Shown: positions 1 through 10,567, numbered from the stretch's first letter. The stretch is DNA of 64,000 nucleotides from Curtobacterium sp. MCJR17_055 (GCF_003224335.1 NZ_QKLF01000005.1:62001-126000), one strand, 5' to 3'. Numbers and translations are program-made. Notes: generated by a model from the sequence alone, not told the origin.

Positions 1-228
1 CCGGAGCCCGTGCGCACGCACGATCTCCGAGATCATGTGCGTCGTCGTCGACTTGCCGTTCGACCCGAGGACGAACACGACGCCGTTCGGGAACTGCCGG
101 GTGACGTGCTGCAGGAAGTCCGGCACGAGCTTGAGGACGACGTAGCCCGGGTAGGCGGATCCGCCGCCCCGCGCACGAGCGAGGGCACGGAGGATCCGCC
201 CGACCAGGATCGGGATCGCGAAACGCAC
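1..228 (-). CDS. murT: MurT, lipid II isoglutaminyl synthase Mur-ligase subunit (3' part outside window)
   Basis: Only the first 76 codons lie in the window. They begin at a GTG and contain the Mur-ligase P-loop GSNGKSTTTHM at about residues 57-67, preceded by the hydrophobic segment typical of MurT. With GatD, MurT amidates the D-Glu of lipid II stem peptides in the cytoplasm, using ATP and glutamine. It starts 7 bp after the stop of the sigA gene on the same strand, so co-transcription is plausible. gatD would be expected just outside the window. The family call rests on the P-loop and the N-terminal pattern only. A different Mur ligase is less likely because of the short N-terminus before the P-loop. 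Confidence 0.75.
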   Translation of the reverse strand, partial: MRFAIPILVGRILRALARARGGGSAYPGYVVLKLVPDFLQHVTRQFPNGVVFVLGSNGKSTTTHMISEIVRAHGLR

Positions 229-235
229 GGGCGGC

Positions 236-1552
<1,317 letters not shown>

Positions 1553-1723
1553 GCGATCACCTTCCTCGTCGTGCCACGTTCCTGGGGTCGTGGCCTTCCC
1601 TCGCCGCCCAGGGCCACCGCCGCGGTCCCCCACGTCGTCTGGTCCTACCGTTCCGGGCAGCACTAGGACCCATGTCAAGTCCCCCGACGTCGGACGCGGG
1701 GAACCCGAAAGGGTCCGTGGTCA

Positions 1724-3043
1724 TTATTGCACGCGCCGTTTCCGCAGGCGTGCAACGAGTGCAACCCACAGCGGTCCCACCCGTATTCCGTCCTCGGCGT
1801 GCAGACGGGCGCGGGTCCGGCGACGGGCGGACAGGAGCATCACGACGCCGAACCCGACGACGACGTACTGCACCGTCATCGCGACGCGGAAGTTCTGCCA
1901 CGCGAACGTGTCGGTGCCGGAGGCCGAGGCGAGGACGTCGAGCAGCGTCCCGATGGCGAACATCATCACGAAGGCCGCCAGGAACCCGCCGACGTTCACG
2001 ACGCCGTTCGCCGATCCGAGCGAGCCGACGGGGTTGAACGACCGCGCGAAGTCGAAGCCGATGAGGGAGCCCGGACCACCGACGCCCATCGCCACGACGA
2101 GCAGGACGAGCAGCCACGTCGGCGGCTGCCCCGGCCAGAGCAGCACCGCGGTCCAGACGACGCCCAGGGCGGTGACGATCCCGAGCACCAGGTTCGACCG
2201 GCGCATCGGGAAGCGCGCGCACAGGAGTCCCAGGACGGGCCCCGCGACGAAGCCGACCACCACGATGACCGTCAGGAAGCTCGCCGCCTCGGTCGGTGAG
2301 TACCCGAGCCCCCGCAGCATGGGGACGCCCCACAACAGGCTGAACACGGTGCCGGAGGACTGCGTCACGTAGTGCGACCAGAACCCGAGCTGCGTGCCCG
2401 GCCGGCGGAGGGCGTGGCCGAAGGTGGCGAACGCCGCACCCCACGAGTGCGGGATCGGGATCGTGTCCGTGCGCACCGCGACCGGCCCCGCACGGACGAA
2501 GACCACCGCCAGGACCAGGCCGACGGCACTGGCGACGGCTGCGACGCCGAACGCCGCGTCCCACCCGACCGAGTGTAGGAGCAAGGCGAACGGGAACGCG
2601 GAGACGATCTGGCCGATCTGGCCGAGGTTGCCCGTCCACTGCGAGATCTGCGGCAGTAGCGTCCCGCTGAACCACATCGGCAGCAGTCGCATCACCGAGA
2701 TGAACGTCATCGCGTCGCCCGCTCCGACGAGCACGCGCCCGATGACGGCCGGGCCGATGGTCGGTGACACCGCGACCACGGCCTGCCCGACCGTGAGCAG
2801 CACCGCCCCGAGGAGCACCAGGCGGCGCGGACCGACGCGGTCGAGCGCGATCCCGACGGGGATCTGCAGTCCGGCGTAGACGGCGATCTGCACGACCGCG
2901 AGCGTCGACAGCACGGCGGCCGACACGGCGAAGCGGTCCTGCGCGTCGACCCCGGAGACCCCGAGGGACGACCGCTGCACGACCGCGAGGACGTACGCCA
3001 GGACGGCGACGCCCCAGACGACGAAGGCGCGGCGGGAGTTCAC
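1724..3043 (-). CDS. MFS transporter
   Basis: A 439-residue major facilitator with twelve predicted hydrophobic segments and a GTG start. The N-terminus runs directly into the first membrane helix. A motif-A-like loop between helices 2 and 3 reads GIALDRVGPRRLVL, and the mirrored loop in the second half is present but weaker. The substrate cannot be read from sequence. It could export a drug or a metabolite, or import an organic acid. It stands alone on the minus strand, between sigA and the PAC2 gene, with its own gaps of 171 bp downstream and 63 bp upstream. Confidence 0.85.
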   Translation of the reverse strand: MNSRRAFVVWGVAVLAYVLAVVQRSSLGVSGVDAQDRFAVSAAVLSTLAVVQIAVYAGLQIPVGIALDRVGPRRLVLLGAVLLTVGQAVVAVSPTIGPAVIGRVLVGAGDAMTFISVMRLLPMWFSGTLLPQISQWTGNLGQIGQIVSAFPFALLLHSVGWDAAFGVAAVASAVGLVLAVVFVRAGPVAVRTDTIPIPHSWGAAFATFGHALRRPGTQLGFWSHYVTQSSGTVFSLLWGVPMLRGLGYSPTEAASFLTVIVVVGFVAGPVLGLLCARFPMRRSNLVLGIVTALGVVWTAVLLWPGQPPTWLLVLLVVAMGVGGPGSLIGFDFARSFNPVGSLGSANGVVNVGGFLAAFVMMFAIGTLLDVLASASGTDTFAWQNFRVAMTVQYVVVGFGVVMLLSARRRTRARLHAEDGIRVGPLWVALVARLRKRRVQ

Positions 3044-3106
3044 CCGACCAGGCTAGCCACCACGCGGGCACCGTCCGCGCGGGCGGACCGTGACCCCGCG
3101 CCGACG

Positions 3107-4021
3107 TCAGTCGTCGTCGGCGGTGCGACGGTCCGCGAGGAACCGTTCGAGTTCCGCGGCGATCGCGTCCGCCGTCGGCACCTCACCGTCGGCGCCGGTC
3201 AGCGGGGAGGCCACCGGGTTGCCCTCCATGTACGTGTCGTGGCGCTGCTCGAGCGCGCCGACCAGGCGCTGGAGTTCGGCGTTGCCGGCGACCTGCTCGT
3301 CGACCCGGGACAGGAACTCCCGACCCTCCTCGCGGAGGGCGTCGGTCGGGAAGATGAGCCCGGTCGCGGCCGAGATCCCGGACAGGGCGGCGACGGCCGC
3401 GTCGGGGTACTCGGTGTCCGCCAGGTAGTGCGGGACGAGCAGGACGAGCCCGGTCACCTGCTGCCCGAGCTCGGCGAGGCGGTGTTCCACCAGGTGCAGG
3501 ACGTTCGCCGGCGCCTGCGTCTCGGGCTTCCAGACGCTCATCGACTCGACCAGGTCCGCCCGTGTGCCGGACACGGTGGTGCCGATCGCCCGGGTGTGCG
3601 GCACCGGCATCGGGATCGCCTGCACCCAGGTGGTGTCGGCGACCTGCAGGTCCTCCGCGAGGTCGACGACGGCGCGGACGAAGCGGTTCCACTGGAAGTC
3701 GGGTTCGTAGCCCGACAGGAAGAGGAACTGCTGGCCCAGCTCGTCGCGCACGAGGTGCAGGGTGAGCCGGGGCGGCTCCACGGCGGTGATGTGGTCGTGC
3801 TCGAACGTGATCACCGGGCGGCGGGCGCGCCAGTCGAGCAGGACGTCCGGGTCGAACTCGGCCACGAGCTGCGACTCGAGGGAGCCGGTGATCGACGTCG
3901 TGATCTGCGCCACCGCCGAGCCCGCGTCCGCGAAGCCCGTGAGGGCGGCGACGAGGTGCAGCCCGGCGGGCACCGTCGGGGCGGACTCGTCGAGCGTGTA
4001 GAGGTCCTCGGGGTGGTTCAC
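3107..4021 (-). CDS. PAC2 family protein (proteasome assembly chaperone-like)
   Basis: A 304-residue PAC2-fold protein. The conserved N-terminal region contains LVAALTGFADAGSAVAQ and the central region contains LFLSGYEPDFQWNRF, both typical of actinobacterial PAC2 proteins. In eukaryotes and archaea PAC2 proteins assist proteasome assembly. The bacterial role is not settled, so no pathway is assigned. The GTG at 4021 gives the sequence VNHPEDLYTLDES; the open frame continues upstream, but only as arginine-rich antisense of pepA. The gene is divergent from pepA, with 95 bp between the start codons. Confidence 0.85.
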   Translation of the reverse strand: MNHPEDLYTLDESAPTVPAGLHLVAALTGFADAGSAVAQITTSITGSLESQLVAEFDPDVLLDWRARRPVITFEHDHITAVEPPRLTLHLVRDELGQQFLFLSGYEPDFQWNRFVRAVVDLAEDLQVADTTWVQAIPMPVPHTRAIGTTVSGTRADLVESMSVWKPETQAPANVLHLVEHRLAELGQQVTGLVLLVPHYLADTEYPDAAVAALSGISAATGLIFPTDALREEGREFLSRVDEQVAGNAELQRLVGALEQRHDTYMEGNPVASPLTGADGEVPTADAIAAELERFLADRRTADDD

Positions 4022-4116
4022 CCGGCCAATGCTAGGCGGGCACGCCGACGCGGCCCGGACCGCCGCCCACGCCGACAGCGAACAGGCCGTCAGAGCACCG
4101 TCAGTAGGCTGGTGCG

Positions 4117-5622
4117 ATGGTCCGACCGACGCTCTCCACCACTTCCTCCTCCCCCGCCTCCGTCGACGCCGACGTCCTCGTCGTGGGCGTCCGCCCCGGC
4201 ACCGACGGCGGCCCCGCCACCCTCGCACCGACCGCCGTCGGCCCCGTCCCCGGCCTCGAACAGCTCGACCTGGAGGCCGTGGGCGCCACCGGCGCGAAGG
4301 ACCAGCTCGTCCGCATCCCCGGTGGTGCCGCCGCCGGGGTCGCCGCTGCCGGCGTCGCCCTCGTCGGGCTCGGGAGTGCGACCGGGACCGCCACCGTCCG
4401 CTCCGCCGCGGGCAGCGCCGTCCGGCAGCTCCCGCACGTCGGCTCGATCGCCCTCGCGCTGCCGACCGAGGACGACGACGCCGTCGCCGCCGCACTCGAG
4501 GGCGCGGCCCTCGGCTCGTACGCCTTCACCCGGCACAAGGGCACCGGCACCACCGGTCCGGTCCGCGGCGACCAGCGCATCACGGTCCTCGCCCCCGCAT
4601 CGGTGGACGCCGACGCGACCGTGCGTCCGGCCGTCGTGGCCGAGGCGGCATCGCTCGTGCGCGACCTCGTGAACACCGCCGCCGGCGACCTCGGTCCGTC
4701 GGACGTCGCCGACGTCGCGGCCGCGGTCGCCGAGGAGCTGCCCCTCACGGTCGAGGTCCTCGACGAGACGGAGCTCGAGCAGCAGGGCTTCGGCGGCATC
4801 GCCGGGGTCGGTCAGGGCTCGGTGCGGCCGCCGCGACTCGTCGTCGTCCGGTACGAGCCGGCCGGTGCGGCGAAGCACCTCGCGCTCGTGGGCAAGGGCA
4901 TCACGTTCGACACCGGCGGCCTCTCGCTGAAGCCCGCCGCGTCGATGCTCGGCATGAAGACCGACATGACCGGCGCGGCGACCGTGCTCGCCGCGACGGT
5001 CGCCGCAGCACGCCTGGGTCTCGACACGAAGATCACGGCCTGGCTCTGCCTCGCCGAGAACATGCCGTCCGGGTCGGCGATCCGCCCCGGCGACGTCCTC
5101 ACCCTCAAGAACGGGAAGACCGTGGAGGTCACCAACACCGACGCCGAAGGACGCCTCGTCCTCGGTGACGGGATCGCGGCGGCCTCGCTCGAGCAGCCCG
5201 ACGCGATCGTCGACGTCGCGACGCTCACCGGCGCGCAGATGGTCGCCCTCGGCGACCGGACGACCGGTCTCATGGGCAGCGACGCGTTCGTCGCGCAGGT
5301 CCGCGCGGTCGCCGACGCCGTCGCCGAACCGGTCTGGCCGATGCCGATGCCGGAGGAGCTCGACGGCCGGCTCGCGAGCGACGTCGCCGACATGGTCAAC
5401 GCCACCGTCGGCCAGACCGCGGGCGGCATGCTCCTCGCCGCCAAGTTCCTCGAGCGCTTCGTCGGCACGACCGCCGACGGCACGACCATCCCGTGGGCGC
5501 ACCTCGACATCGCCGGCCCCTCCGAGAACCGCGGTGCCGGGTACGGCTGGCTCGGCAAGGGCGCGACCGGTGTGATGGTCCGGACCCTGGTCGCACTCGC
5601 AGAAGACCTGCAGGGCAAGTAG
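4117..5622 (+). CDS. pepA: Leucyl aminopeptidase (M17)
   Basis: A 501-residue cytosolic M17 aminopeptidase that releases N-terminal residues from peptides using two metal ions. The signature NTDAEGRL is present, as is the metal/lysine motif GKGITFDTGGLSLKP. The N-terminal third is the poorly conserved regulatory domain. Length fits the family (about 480-510). It is divergent from the PAC2 gene and followed by a hairpin at 5631-5672. Its position upstream of lpd-sucB matches the actinobacterial order pepA, lpd, sucB. Confidence 0.95.
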   Translation: MVRPTLSTTSSSPASVDADVLVVGVRPGTDGGPATLAPTAVGPVPGLEQLDLEAVGATGAKDQLVRIPGGAAAGVAAAGVALVGLGSATGTATVRSAAGSAVRQLPHVGSIALALPTEDDDAVAAALEGAALGSYAFTRHKGTGTTGPVRGDQRITVLAPASVDADATVRPAVVAEAASLVRDLVNTAAGDLGPSDVADVAAAVAEELPLTVEVLDETELEQQGFGGIAGVGQGSVRPPRLVVVRYEPAGAAKHLALVGKGITFDTGGLSLKPAASMLGMKTDMTGAATVLAATVAAARLGLDTKITAWLCLAENMPSGSAIRPGDVLTLKNGKTVEVTNTDAEGRLVLGDGIAAASLEQPDAIVDVATLTGAQMVALGDRTTGLMGSDAFVAQVRAVADAVAEPVWPMPMPEELDGRLASDVADMVNATVGQTAGGMLLAAKFLERFVGTTADGTTIPWAHLDIAGPSENRGAGYGWLGKGATGVMVRTLVALAEDLQGK

Positions 5623-5630
5623 TAGGTTTG

Positions 5631-5672
5631 GTTCCGGCGGGGCCGCCGCGTCAGCGTGCTCCCCGCCGGAAC
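5631..5672 (+). terminator. Hairpin terminator after pepA
   Basis: A perfect 12-bp inverted repeat (arms 5631-5642 and 5661-5672, GTTCCGGCGGGG and its complement) with an 18-nt loop starts 8 bp after the pepA stop. There is no clear U-tract, as is common in GC-rich actinobacteria. Confidence 0.6.
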
Positions 5673-5790
5673 TGACGGGACGGGACCGGTACAGACGGTC
5701 CGACCGCCGGACGCCGCCGCGCGGTGTCCACCGGGACGGCGTCCAAGAGACACCAAGCCGCCCCTGACACGCACGAGGGAGTTGCACCAG

Positions 5791-7164
5791 GTGACGGAAC
5801 AGACTTACGACGTCGTGGTCCTCGGTGGCGGCAGCGGCGGCTACGCCGCAGCGCTCCGGGCCGCCGAGCTCGGCATGAGCGTCGCGCTCATCGAGGGAGA
5901 CAAGCTCGGAGGGACGTGTCTGCACCGCGGCTGCATCCCGACGAAGGCACTGCTGCACTCGGCCGAGATCGCCGACGGTACCCGTGACGCGGAGAAGTAC
6001 GGTGTCATCGCCGAGTTCACCGGCGTCGACGTGCCGAAGGTCATCGAGTACCAGCAGGGCGTCATCAACTCGAAGTACAAGGGCCTGCAGGGGCTCATCA
6101 AGGCCCGCGGCATCACCGTCGTCGAGGGGTGGGGCCGGCTGACCTCGCAGAACACGGTGCAGGTCGGCGACCAGACGGTCACCGGTCGCAACGTCGTCCT
6201 CGCCACCGGCTCCTACTCGAAGTCGCTGCCGGGCCTCGAGATCGGCGGCCGGGTCATCACCTCCGAGACCGCGCTCCGCATGGACTACGTCCCGAACAAG
6301 GTCGTCATCCTGGGTGGCGGCGTGATCGGTGTCGAGTTCGCCAGCGTGTGGAAGTCGTTCGGCGCCGAGGTCACGATCGTCGAGGGCCTGCCGCACCTCA
6401 TCCCCGCCGAGGACGAGTCGATGTCCAAGCAGCTCGAACGCGCGTTCCGCAAGCGCGGCATCGAGTTCTCGCTCGGAGTCCGGTTCGACCACGTCGACCA
6501 GCACGAGAACGGCGTCGTCGTCACGCTCGAGAACGGCGCGACCTACGAGGGCGACGTCCTCCTGGTCGCTGTCGGCCGTGGCCCGGTCACGCAGAACGTC
6601 GGCTACGACGAGGTCGGCGTGGCCATGGAGCGCGGGTTCGTCACGACGAACGAGCGCCTCCTCACCAACCTGCCGAACGTCTACGCCGTCGGCGACATCG
6701 TCCCGGGCCTGCAGCTCGCCCACCGCGGCTTCCAGCAGGGCATCTTCGTCGCCGAGGAGATCGCCGGTCTCAACCCGGTCGTCATCTCCGACACGAACAT
6801 CCCGAAGGTCACCTACTCCGACCCCGAGGTCGCCTCGGTCGGGCTCTCCCAGGCAAAGGCCGAGGAGCAGTACGGCGCCGACAAGGTCGACACCTACGAG
6901 TACAACCTCGCCGGCAACGGCCGCAGCCACATCATCGGTACGGCCGGTGCGGTGAAGGTCGTCCGCGTCATCGACGGCCCGGTCGTCGGCGTCAGCATGA
7001 TCGGCGCGCGCGTCGGCGAGCTCATCGGTGAAGCCCAGCTCGCCGTGAACTGGGAAGCGCACCCGGAGGACGTCGCTCCCCTCGTGCACGCCCACCCCAC
7101 GCAGAACGAAGCCCTCGGCGAGGCCTTCCTGCACCTCGCGGGCAAGCCGCTGCACGCGCTGTGA
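5791..7164 (+). CDS. lpdA: Dihydrolipoyl dehydrogenase (E3)
   Basis: A 457-residue flavoprotein that reoxidises dihydrolipoamide on E2 subunits, passing electrons through a Cys pair and FAD to NAD+. It shows the FAD-binding motif GGGSGGYAA near residue 13, the redox disulfide GGTCLHRGCIP (Cys43 and Cys48), a NAD-binding GGGVIGVEFA, and the C-terminal HAHPTQNEALGEA with the catalytic His-Glu pair. The GTG at 5791 was chosen over an upstream in-frame start because the protein then begins at the FAD-binding strand, with GAGGGAG upstream. sucB follows 67 bp later and probably shares the transcript. Confidence 0.95.
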   Translation: MTEQTYDVVVLGGGSGGYAAALRAAELGMSVALIEGDKLGGTCLHRGCIPTKALLHSAEIADGTRDAEKYGVIAEFTGVDVPKVIEYQQGVINSKYKGLQGLIKARGITVVEGWGRLTSQNTVQVGDQTVTGRNVVLATGSYSKSLPGLEIGGRVITSETALRMDYVPNKVVILGGGVIGVEFASVWKSFGAEVTIVEGLPHLIPAEDESMSKQLERAFRKRGIEFSLGVRFDHVDQHENGVVVTLENGATYEGDVLLVAVGRGPVTQNVGYDEVGVAMERGFVTTNERLLTNLPNVYAVGDIVPGLQLAHRGFQQGIFVAEEIAGLNPVVISDTNIPKVTYSDPEVASVGLSQAKAEEQYGADKVDTYEYNLAGNGRSHIIGTAGAVKVVRVIDGPVVGVSMIGARVGELIGEAQLAVNWEAHPEDVAPLVHAHPTQNEALGEAFLHLAGKPLHAL

Positions 7165-7231
7165 TCGACACGCACGTGCGCACGACGAACACCACAACCA
7201 CGAACCACGCCTGCGAAGAGGAGTCCACCCG

Positions 7232-8770
7232 ATGAGCGAATCCGTCAACCTCCCGGCGCTCGGGGAGAGCGTCACCGAGGGTACGGTCACCCGATGGCTG
7301 AAGAACGTCGGTGACCGGATCGAGGTCGACGAGCCGCTGCTCGAGGTCTCCACCGACAAGGTCGACACCGAGATCCCGTCGCCGGTCGCCGGCGTCATCG
7401 AGGAGATCCTCGTCCAGGAGGACGAGACCGTCGAGGTCGGCACCCCGCTCGTGAAGATCGGTGACGGTTCCGGTGGTGCCGACTCCTCCGACCAGGGCGG
7501 TTCCGAGTCCACCGACGACGCGACCGAGGCGGTCGCACAGGAGTCCGAGCCGGAGACCGCGCCGAGCACGGAGCAGGACACCGAGGCCAAGGCCCCGGAG
7601 CCCACCGAGCCCGAGCCCGCACCGGCCGGTCAGACGCAGCCCGCGGCCCCGCAGGCTCCGTCCGCGCCGCCGGCGGCCTCGCCCGTGCCACAGGCCGCTC
7701 CGGTCCCGCCGCCCGCCGCCGCCCCGCCGGCCGCGGTCCCCGCTCCGGCGAAGGCAGCCCCGGCTCCCGCGGCCGTCCCCGCCGCGGCCGCCCCGGCGTC
7801 GACGCCCTCGGCCGAGGTCCCGAACCCCACCACCAACGGTGCGGCATCCGGGTACGTCACCCCGCTCGTCCGCAAGCTCGCGAACGAGCAGGGCGTCGAC
7901 CTGTCGACCGTCGCCGGCACCGGTGTCGGTGGCCGCATCCGCAAGGAGGACGTGCTCGCCGCGGCCTCGGCAGCGGCGGCCGCACCGGCAGCGTCGGCGT
8001 CGGCGTCGACCAGCGCTCCGGCTCAGTCCGGTCCCTTCGTCGCCGAGGTCTCGCCGCTGCGTGGGACGCGGGAGAAGATGACCCGCCTGCGCAAGGTCGT
8101 GGCCGAGCGGGCCGTGCAGTCGATGACCTCGACCGCGCAGCTCACCAGTGTCGTCGAGGTCGACGTGACGAAGGTCGCGCAGTTCCGTGACGCGCACAAG
8201 GCCGAGTTCCTCGAGAAGACCGGTTCGAAGCTCTCCTTCATGCCGTTCTTCGCCCTCGCGGCCTCGGAGGCGCTCAAGGCGCACCCGAAGATCAACTCGA
8301 CCGTCGACGGCGAGGAGATCGTCTACCCGGAGACCGAGAACGTCTCGATCGCGGTCGACACCGAGCGCGGACTGCTCACCCCGGTCATCAAGGACGCGGC
8401 GTCGCTCGACCTCGCGCAGTTCTCGACGGCGATCGCGGACCTCGCGGAGCGCACGCGCAACAACCAGCTCAAGCCGGACGAGCTCGCCGGCGGCACGTTC
8501 ACGCTGACCAACACCGGTTCGCGCGGCGCGCTGTTCGACACCCCGGTCGTCTTCCTGCCGCAGTCGGCGATCCTCGGCACGGGCATCGTGACGAAGCGTC
8601 CGGCCGTGGTGAAGGTCGACGGCCAGGAGGCCATCGCGATCCGTTCGTTCGTCTACCTGGCGCTCTCCTACGACCACCGGATCATCGACGGCGCGGACGC
8701 GTCCCGGTACCTGGTGGCCGTGAAGAACCGCCTCGAAGAGGGCAACTTCGCTCCGAACCTCGGGTACTGA
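7232..8770 (+). CDS. sucB: Dihydrolipoamide acyltransferase E2 (2-oxoglutarate/pyruvate dehydrogenase)
   Basis: This 512-residue E2 has three parts. A lipoyl domain (residues 1-80) carries the modified lysine at Lys43 in EVSTDKVDTEIPSPVAG. A long Ala/Pro linker reaches about residue 205, followed by an E3-binding domain (VTPLVRKLANEQGVDLSTV). The C-terminal catalytic domain has the active-site motif SYDHRIIDGADASRYL. There is one lipoyl domain. In actinobacteria such an E2 often serves both pyruvate and 2-oxoglutarate dehydrogenases, so the gene could equally be named dlaT. GAGGAG lies before the ATG. It follows lpdA and ends in a strong terminator. The lipB and lipA genes that supply its cofactor in related genomes are not next to it. 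Confidence 0.93.
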   Translation: MSESVNLPALGESVTEGTVTRWLKNVGDRIEVDEPLLEVSTDKVDTEIPSPVAGVIEEILVQEDETVEVGTPLVKIGDGSGGADSSDQGGSESTDDATEAVAQESEPETAPSTEQDTEAKAPEPTEPEPAPAGQTQPAAPQAPSAPPAASPVPQAAPVPPPAAAPPAAVPAPAKAAPAPAAVPAAAAPASTPSAEVPNPTTNGAASGYVTPLVRKLANEQGVDLSTVAGTGVGGRIRKEDVLAAASAAAAAPAASASASTSAPAQSGPFVAEVSPLRGTREKMTRLRKVVAERAVQSMTSTAQLTSVVEVDVTKVAQFRDAHKAEFLEKTGSKLSFMPFFALAASEALKAHPKINSTVDGEEIVYPETENVSIAVDTERGLLTPVIKDAASLDLAQFSTAIADLAERTRNNQLKPDELAGGTFTLTNTGSRGALFDTPVVFLPQSAILGTGIVTKRPAVVKVDGQEAIAIRSFVYLALSYDHRIIDGADASRYLVAVKNRLEEGNFAPNLGY

Positions 8771-8798
8771 CCACCCAGGTCGGACCGACACCACGCCG

Positions 8799-8832
8799 AC
8801 GGCCCCGTCTCCCACCCGGGAGGCGGGGCCGT
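8799..8832 (+). terminator. Terminator after sucB
   Basis: A 15-bp stem with one G-U pair (arms 8799-8813 and 8818-8832, ACGGCCCCGTCTCCC against GGGAGGCGGGGCCGT) and a 4-nt loop. It lies between convergent sucB and the minus-strand gene ending at 8851, so it can serve both. Confidence 0.75.
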
Positions 8833-8850
8833 TCCGCGTCCCCGGCCCGG

Positions 8851-9750
8851 TCATCGGCCCCGACCCTGCGTGACGGCGACGACGAGACCCGCCACGACCA
8901 CCAGCACGGTCACGACCGCACGGACACCGACCCGTCGGCCGGCGAGCGGCACGCCCGATGTCAGGACGTCCCGACACGCCACGAGCAGGCGGCCGACCGG
9001 CAGCGTTCCCTGCGTTCCCGGACGCCCGCCCGTCGCCGTGCCGTGGCGGTCTGCGGTCTCGAAGGCGTAGGGCAGCGGCGGCGGGTCCCACCGCACGGGA
9101 CGCGGTGGTGCGGCCGCCCGGACAGCGCGGTCGAGCTCCACGAGGGCCGCGCCGCCGTGCGTCCGCGCCAGGGAGCACCGTTCGTCGATCCCGTCCACAC
9201 CCGGGCCCGCGATCCCGGCGTCCCGGGCGTCGACACGGTCCCAGACGGCACGGACCGCGAGCACGAGCGCCTCGACCCCGGGGAGTGACCCCGCGGGCTG
9301 CTGCCCGTCCGCGCCCGGAGGGCGGTCGACGAGCACGACCGCGCCCGCGTCGTCGACGACGACGTCCTCCACGCGGGCGGAGCCGAGCAGCAGCGCGCCG
9401 GCGTCCGCCAGCAGCGCGACCTCGAGCAGCGGGAGCGTGAGCGTCACGGCGACGCCCGGTGTCGGCGACCCGATGCGGTCCAGTGCCGTCGGCAGCGCCA
9501 GCCCGGACGGGCCGGCCGTCCGCACGACGAGCGTCCCGGTCTCGTCACGACCCACCTGCGCGACGGCGACGAGGTGGTCGTGCGCCAGGCAACTGCGGTC
9601 CGCGACCCACTCCCAGAAGGCGTCCGAGGGCGTCGCGGTCCGCCAACAGCGGTCGGTCGGTTGCTCCAGGTCCACGGTGACCAGCGTGCCGGCGGTGGGG
9701 CGGGCCTCCCGTCCGCGACCAGGACCGGTGGAGACGTCCCGTTCGCCCAC
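8851..9750 (-). CDS. Unknown protein with kinase-like sequence pattern and a C-terminal membrane anchor
   Basis: I do not recognise the family firmly. About 300 residues end in one hydrophobic helix (VGVRAVVTVLVVVAGLVVAVTQGRGR), suggesting a cytoplasmic domain anchored at its C-terminus. The middle (HDHLVAVAQVGRDETGTLVV, then GVAVTLTLPLLEVALLADAGALLLG, then VVVDDAGAVVLVDRP) resembles the lobe pattern of a degenerate serine/threonine kinase. No VAIK lysine or HRD motif is visible, so a catalytic kinase is unlikely. The start is uncertain: GTG at 9750 is given, but GTG at 9675 is as good. A half copy of an intergenic repeat lies at 9702-9715, which favours the shorter form. The gene sits where lipB-lipA are found in related actinobacteria. 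Confidence 0.55.
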   Translation of the reverse strand: MGERDVSTGPGRGREARPTAGTLVTVDLEQPTDRCWRTATPSDAFWEWVADRSCLAHDHLVAVAQVGRDETGTLVVRTAGPSGLALPTALDRIGSPTPGVAVTLTLPLLEVALLADAGALLLGSARVEDVVVDDAGAVVLVDRPPGADGQQPAGSLPGVEALVLAVRAVWDRVDARDAGIAGPGVDGIDERCSLARTHGGAALVELDRAVRAAAPPRPVRWDPPPLPYAFETADRHGTATGGRPGTQGTLPVGRLLVACRDVLTSGVPLAGRRVGVRAVVTVLVVVAGLVVAVTQGRGR

Positions 9751-9803
9751 AGCCTGAGGGCGGGCGGTCTCCGATCCGCGTGCCAGGCCGTATCCTTGAC
9801 GGC

Positions 9804-10517
9804 ATGGCACGCAGCAGTTCCTCAAGCACCCCGGCGAAGGAGCCCGGTCGTCTCAAGCAGATGTACCAGGTCTTCACCATGACGCGCCGGGCCGACCCGT
9901 CGTCCGTCTGGTGGTTCGCCCTCGCTTTCCTCGGTCCGGTCGTGGCGGGCGTCCTGTTGGCGCTGCTCCTGCCGGGTCAGAACTGGCTCGCGATCGTCCT
10001 CTGGATCCTCGCCGGCGTCCTGCTCGGCGTGCTGCTGTTCCTCATCGTGCTCGGGCGTCTGGCCGAGCGGGCCGCGTACTCGCAGATCGAGGGGCAGCCC
10101 GGTGCCGTCGGCGCCGTGCTGACGAACTCGCTGCGGCGTCAGTGGCGGTCGAGCGAGATGCCGGTCGCCGTCCACGGCCGCTCGCAGGCTGCGGTCTACC
10201 GCGCGGTCGGGACGCCGGGCGTCATCCTCATCACCGAGGGTCAGGTCGGCAACCTCACGCGCCAGGTCGAGGAGGAGCGCCGCAAGGTGGCCCGCATCGT
10301 CCCGAACGTGCCGATCCACGTCGTCAACGTCGGCGACGGTGACGGCCAGGTCACGCTGCACAAGCTGCCGAAGGCCATGAACAAGCACAAGAAGGCCCTG
10401 AACCGGAACGAGGTGCTGGCGGTGTCGAACCGACTCGACTCGCTGACGCACGGTCCTGCCGCGTCCATCCCGAAGGGCATCGACCCCACGCGTGTCCGAG
10501 CGGGTCGCCCGCGCTGA
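9804..10517 (+). CDS. DUF4191 integral membrane protein
   Basis: A 237-residue protein with two adjacent membrane helices at about residues 35-85 (WWFALAFLGPVVAGVLLALL and NWLAIVLWILAGVLLGVLLF) and a cytosolic C-terminal region with SLRRQWRSSEMPVAVHGRSQ. The pattern matches the actinobacterial DUF4191 family, which lies next to lipA, an RDD gene and glnA1 in mycobacteria and streptomycetes. Function is unknown. The ATG at 9804 follows the divergent unknown gene closely (53 bp). A bidirectional hairpin follows. Confidence 0.85.
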   Translation: MARSSSSSTPAKEPGRLKQMYQVFTMTRRADPSSVWWFALAFLGPVVAGVLLALLLPGQNWLAIVLWILAGVLLGVLLFLIVLGRLAERAAYSQIEGQPGAVGAVLTNSLRRQWRSSEMPVAVHGRSQAAVYRAVGTPGVILITEGQVGNLTRQVEEERRKVARIVPNVPIHVVNVGDGDGQVTLHKLPKAMNKHKKALNRNEVLAVSNRLDSLTHGPAASIPKGIDPTRVRAGRPR

Positions 10518-10534
10518 CCGTCACCGCCGCGTCC

Positions 10535-10567
10535 CGATGCCCCCGGCCGTCCTGGTCGGGGGCATCG
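10535..10567. terminator. Bidirectional hairpin between DUF4191 and RDD genes
   Basis: An 11-bp perfect stem (CGATGCCCCCG at 10535-10545, complement at 10557-10567) with an 11-nt loop lies between two convergent genes, so it may end both transcripts. Confidence 0.6.

Noticed and set aside
4090-7605. Very long minus-strand open frame opposite pepA, lpdA and sucB
   Set aside because: The translation is low-complexity Asp/Arg/Val-rich with no domains and lies opposite three certain genes; it is an antisense artefact of high GC.
8851-9750. Active serine/threonine kinase
   Set aside because: No VAIK lysine, HRD or DFG motif can be found; only the general lobe pattern is similar.
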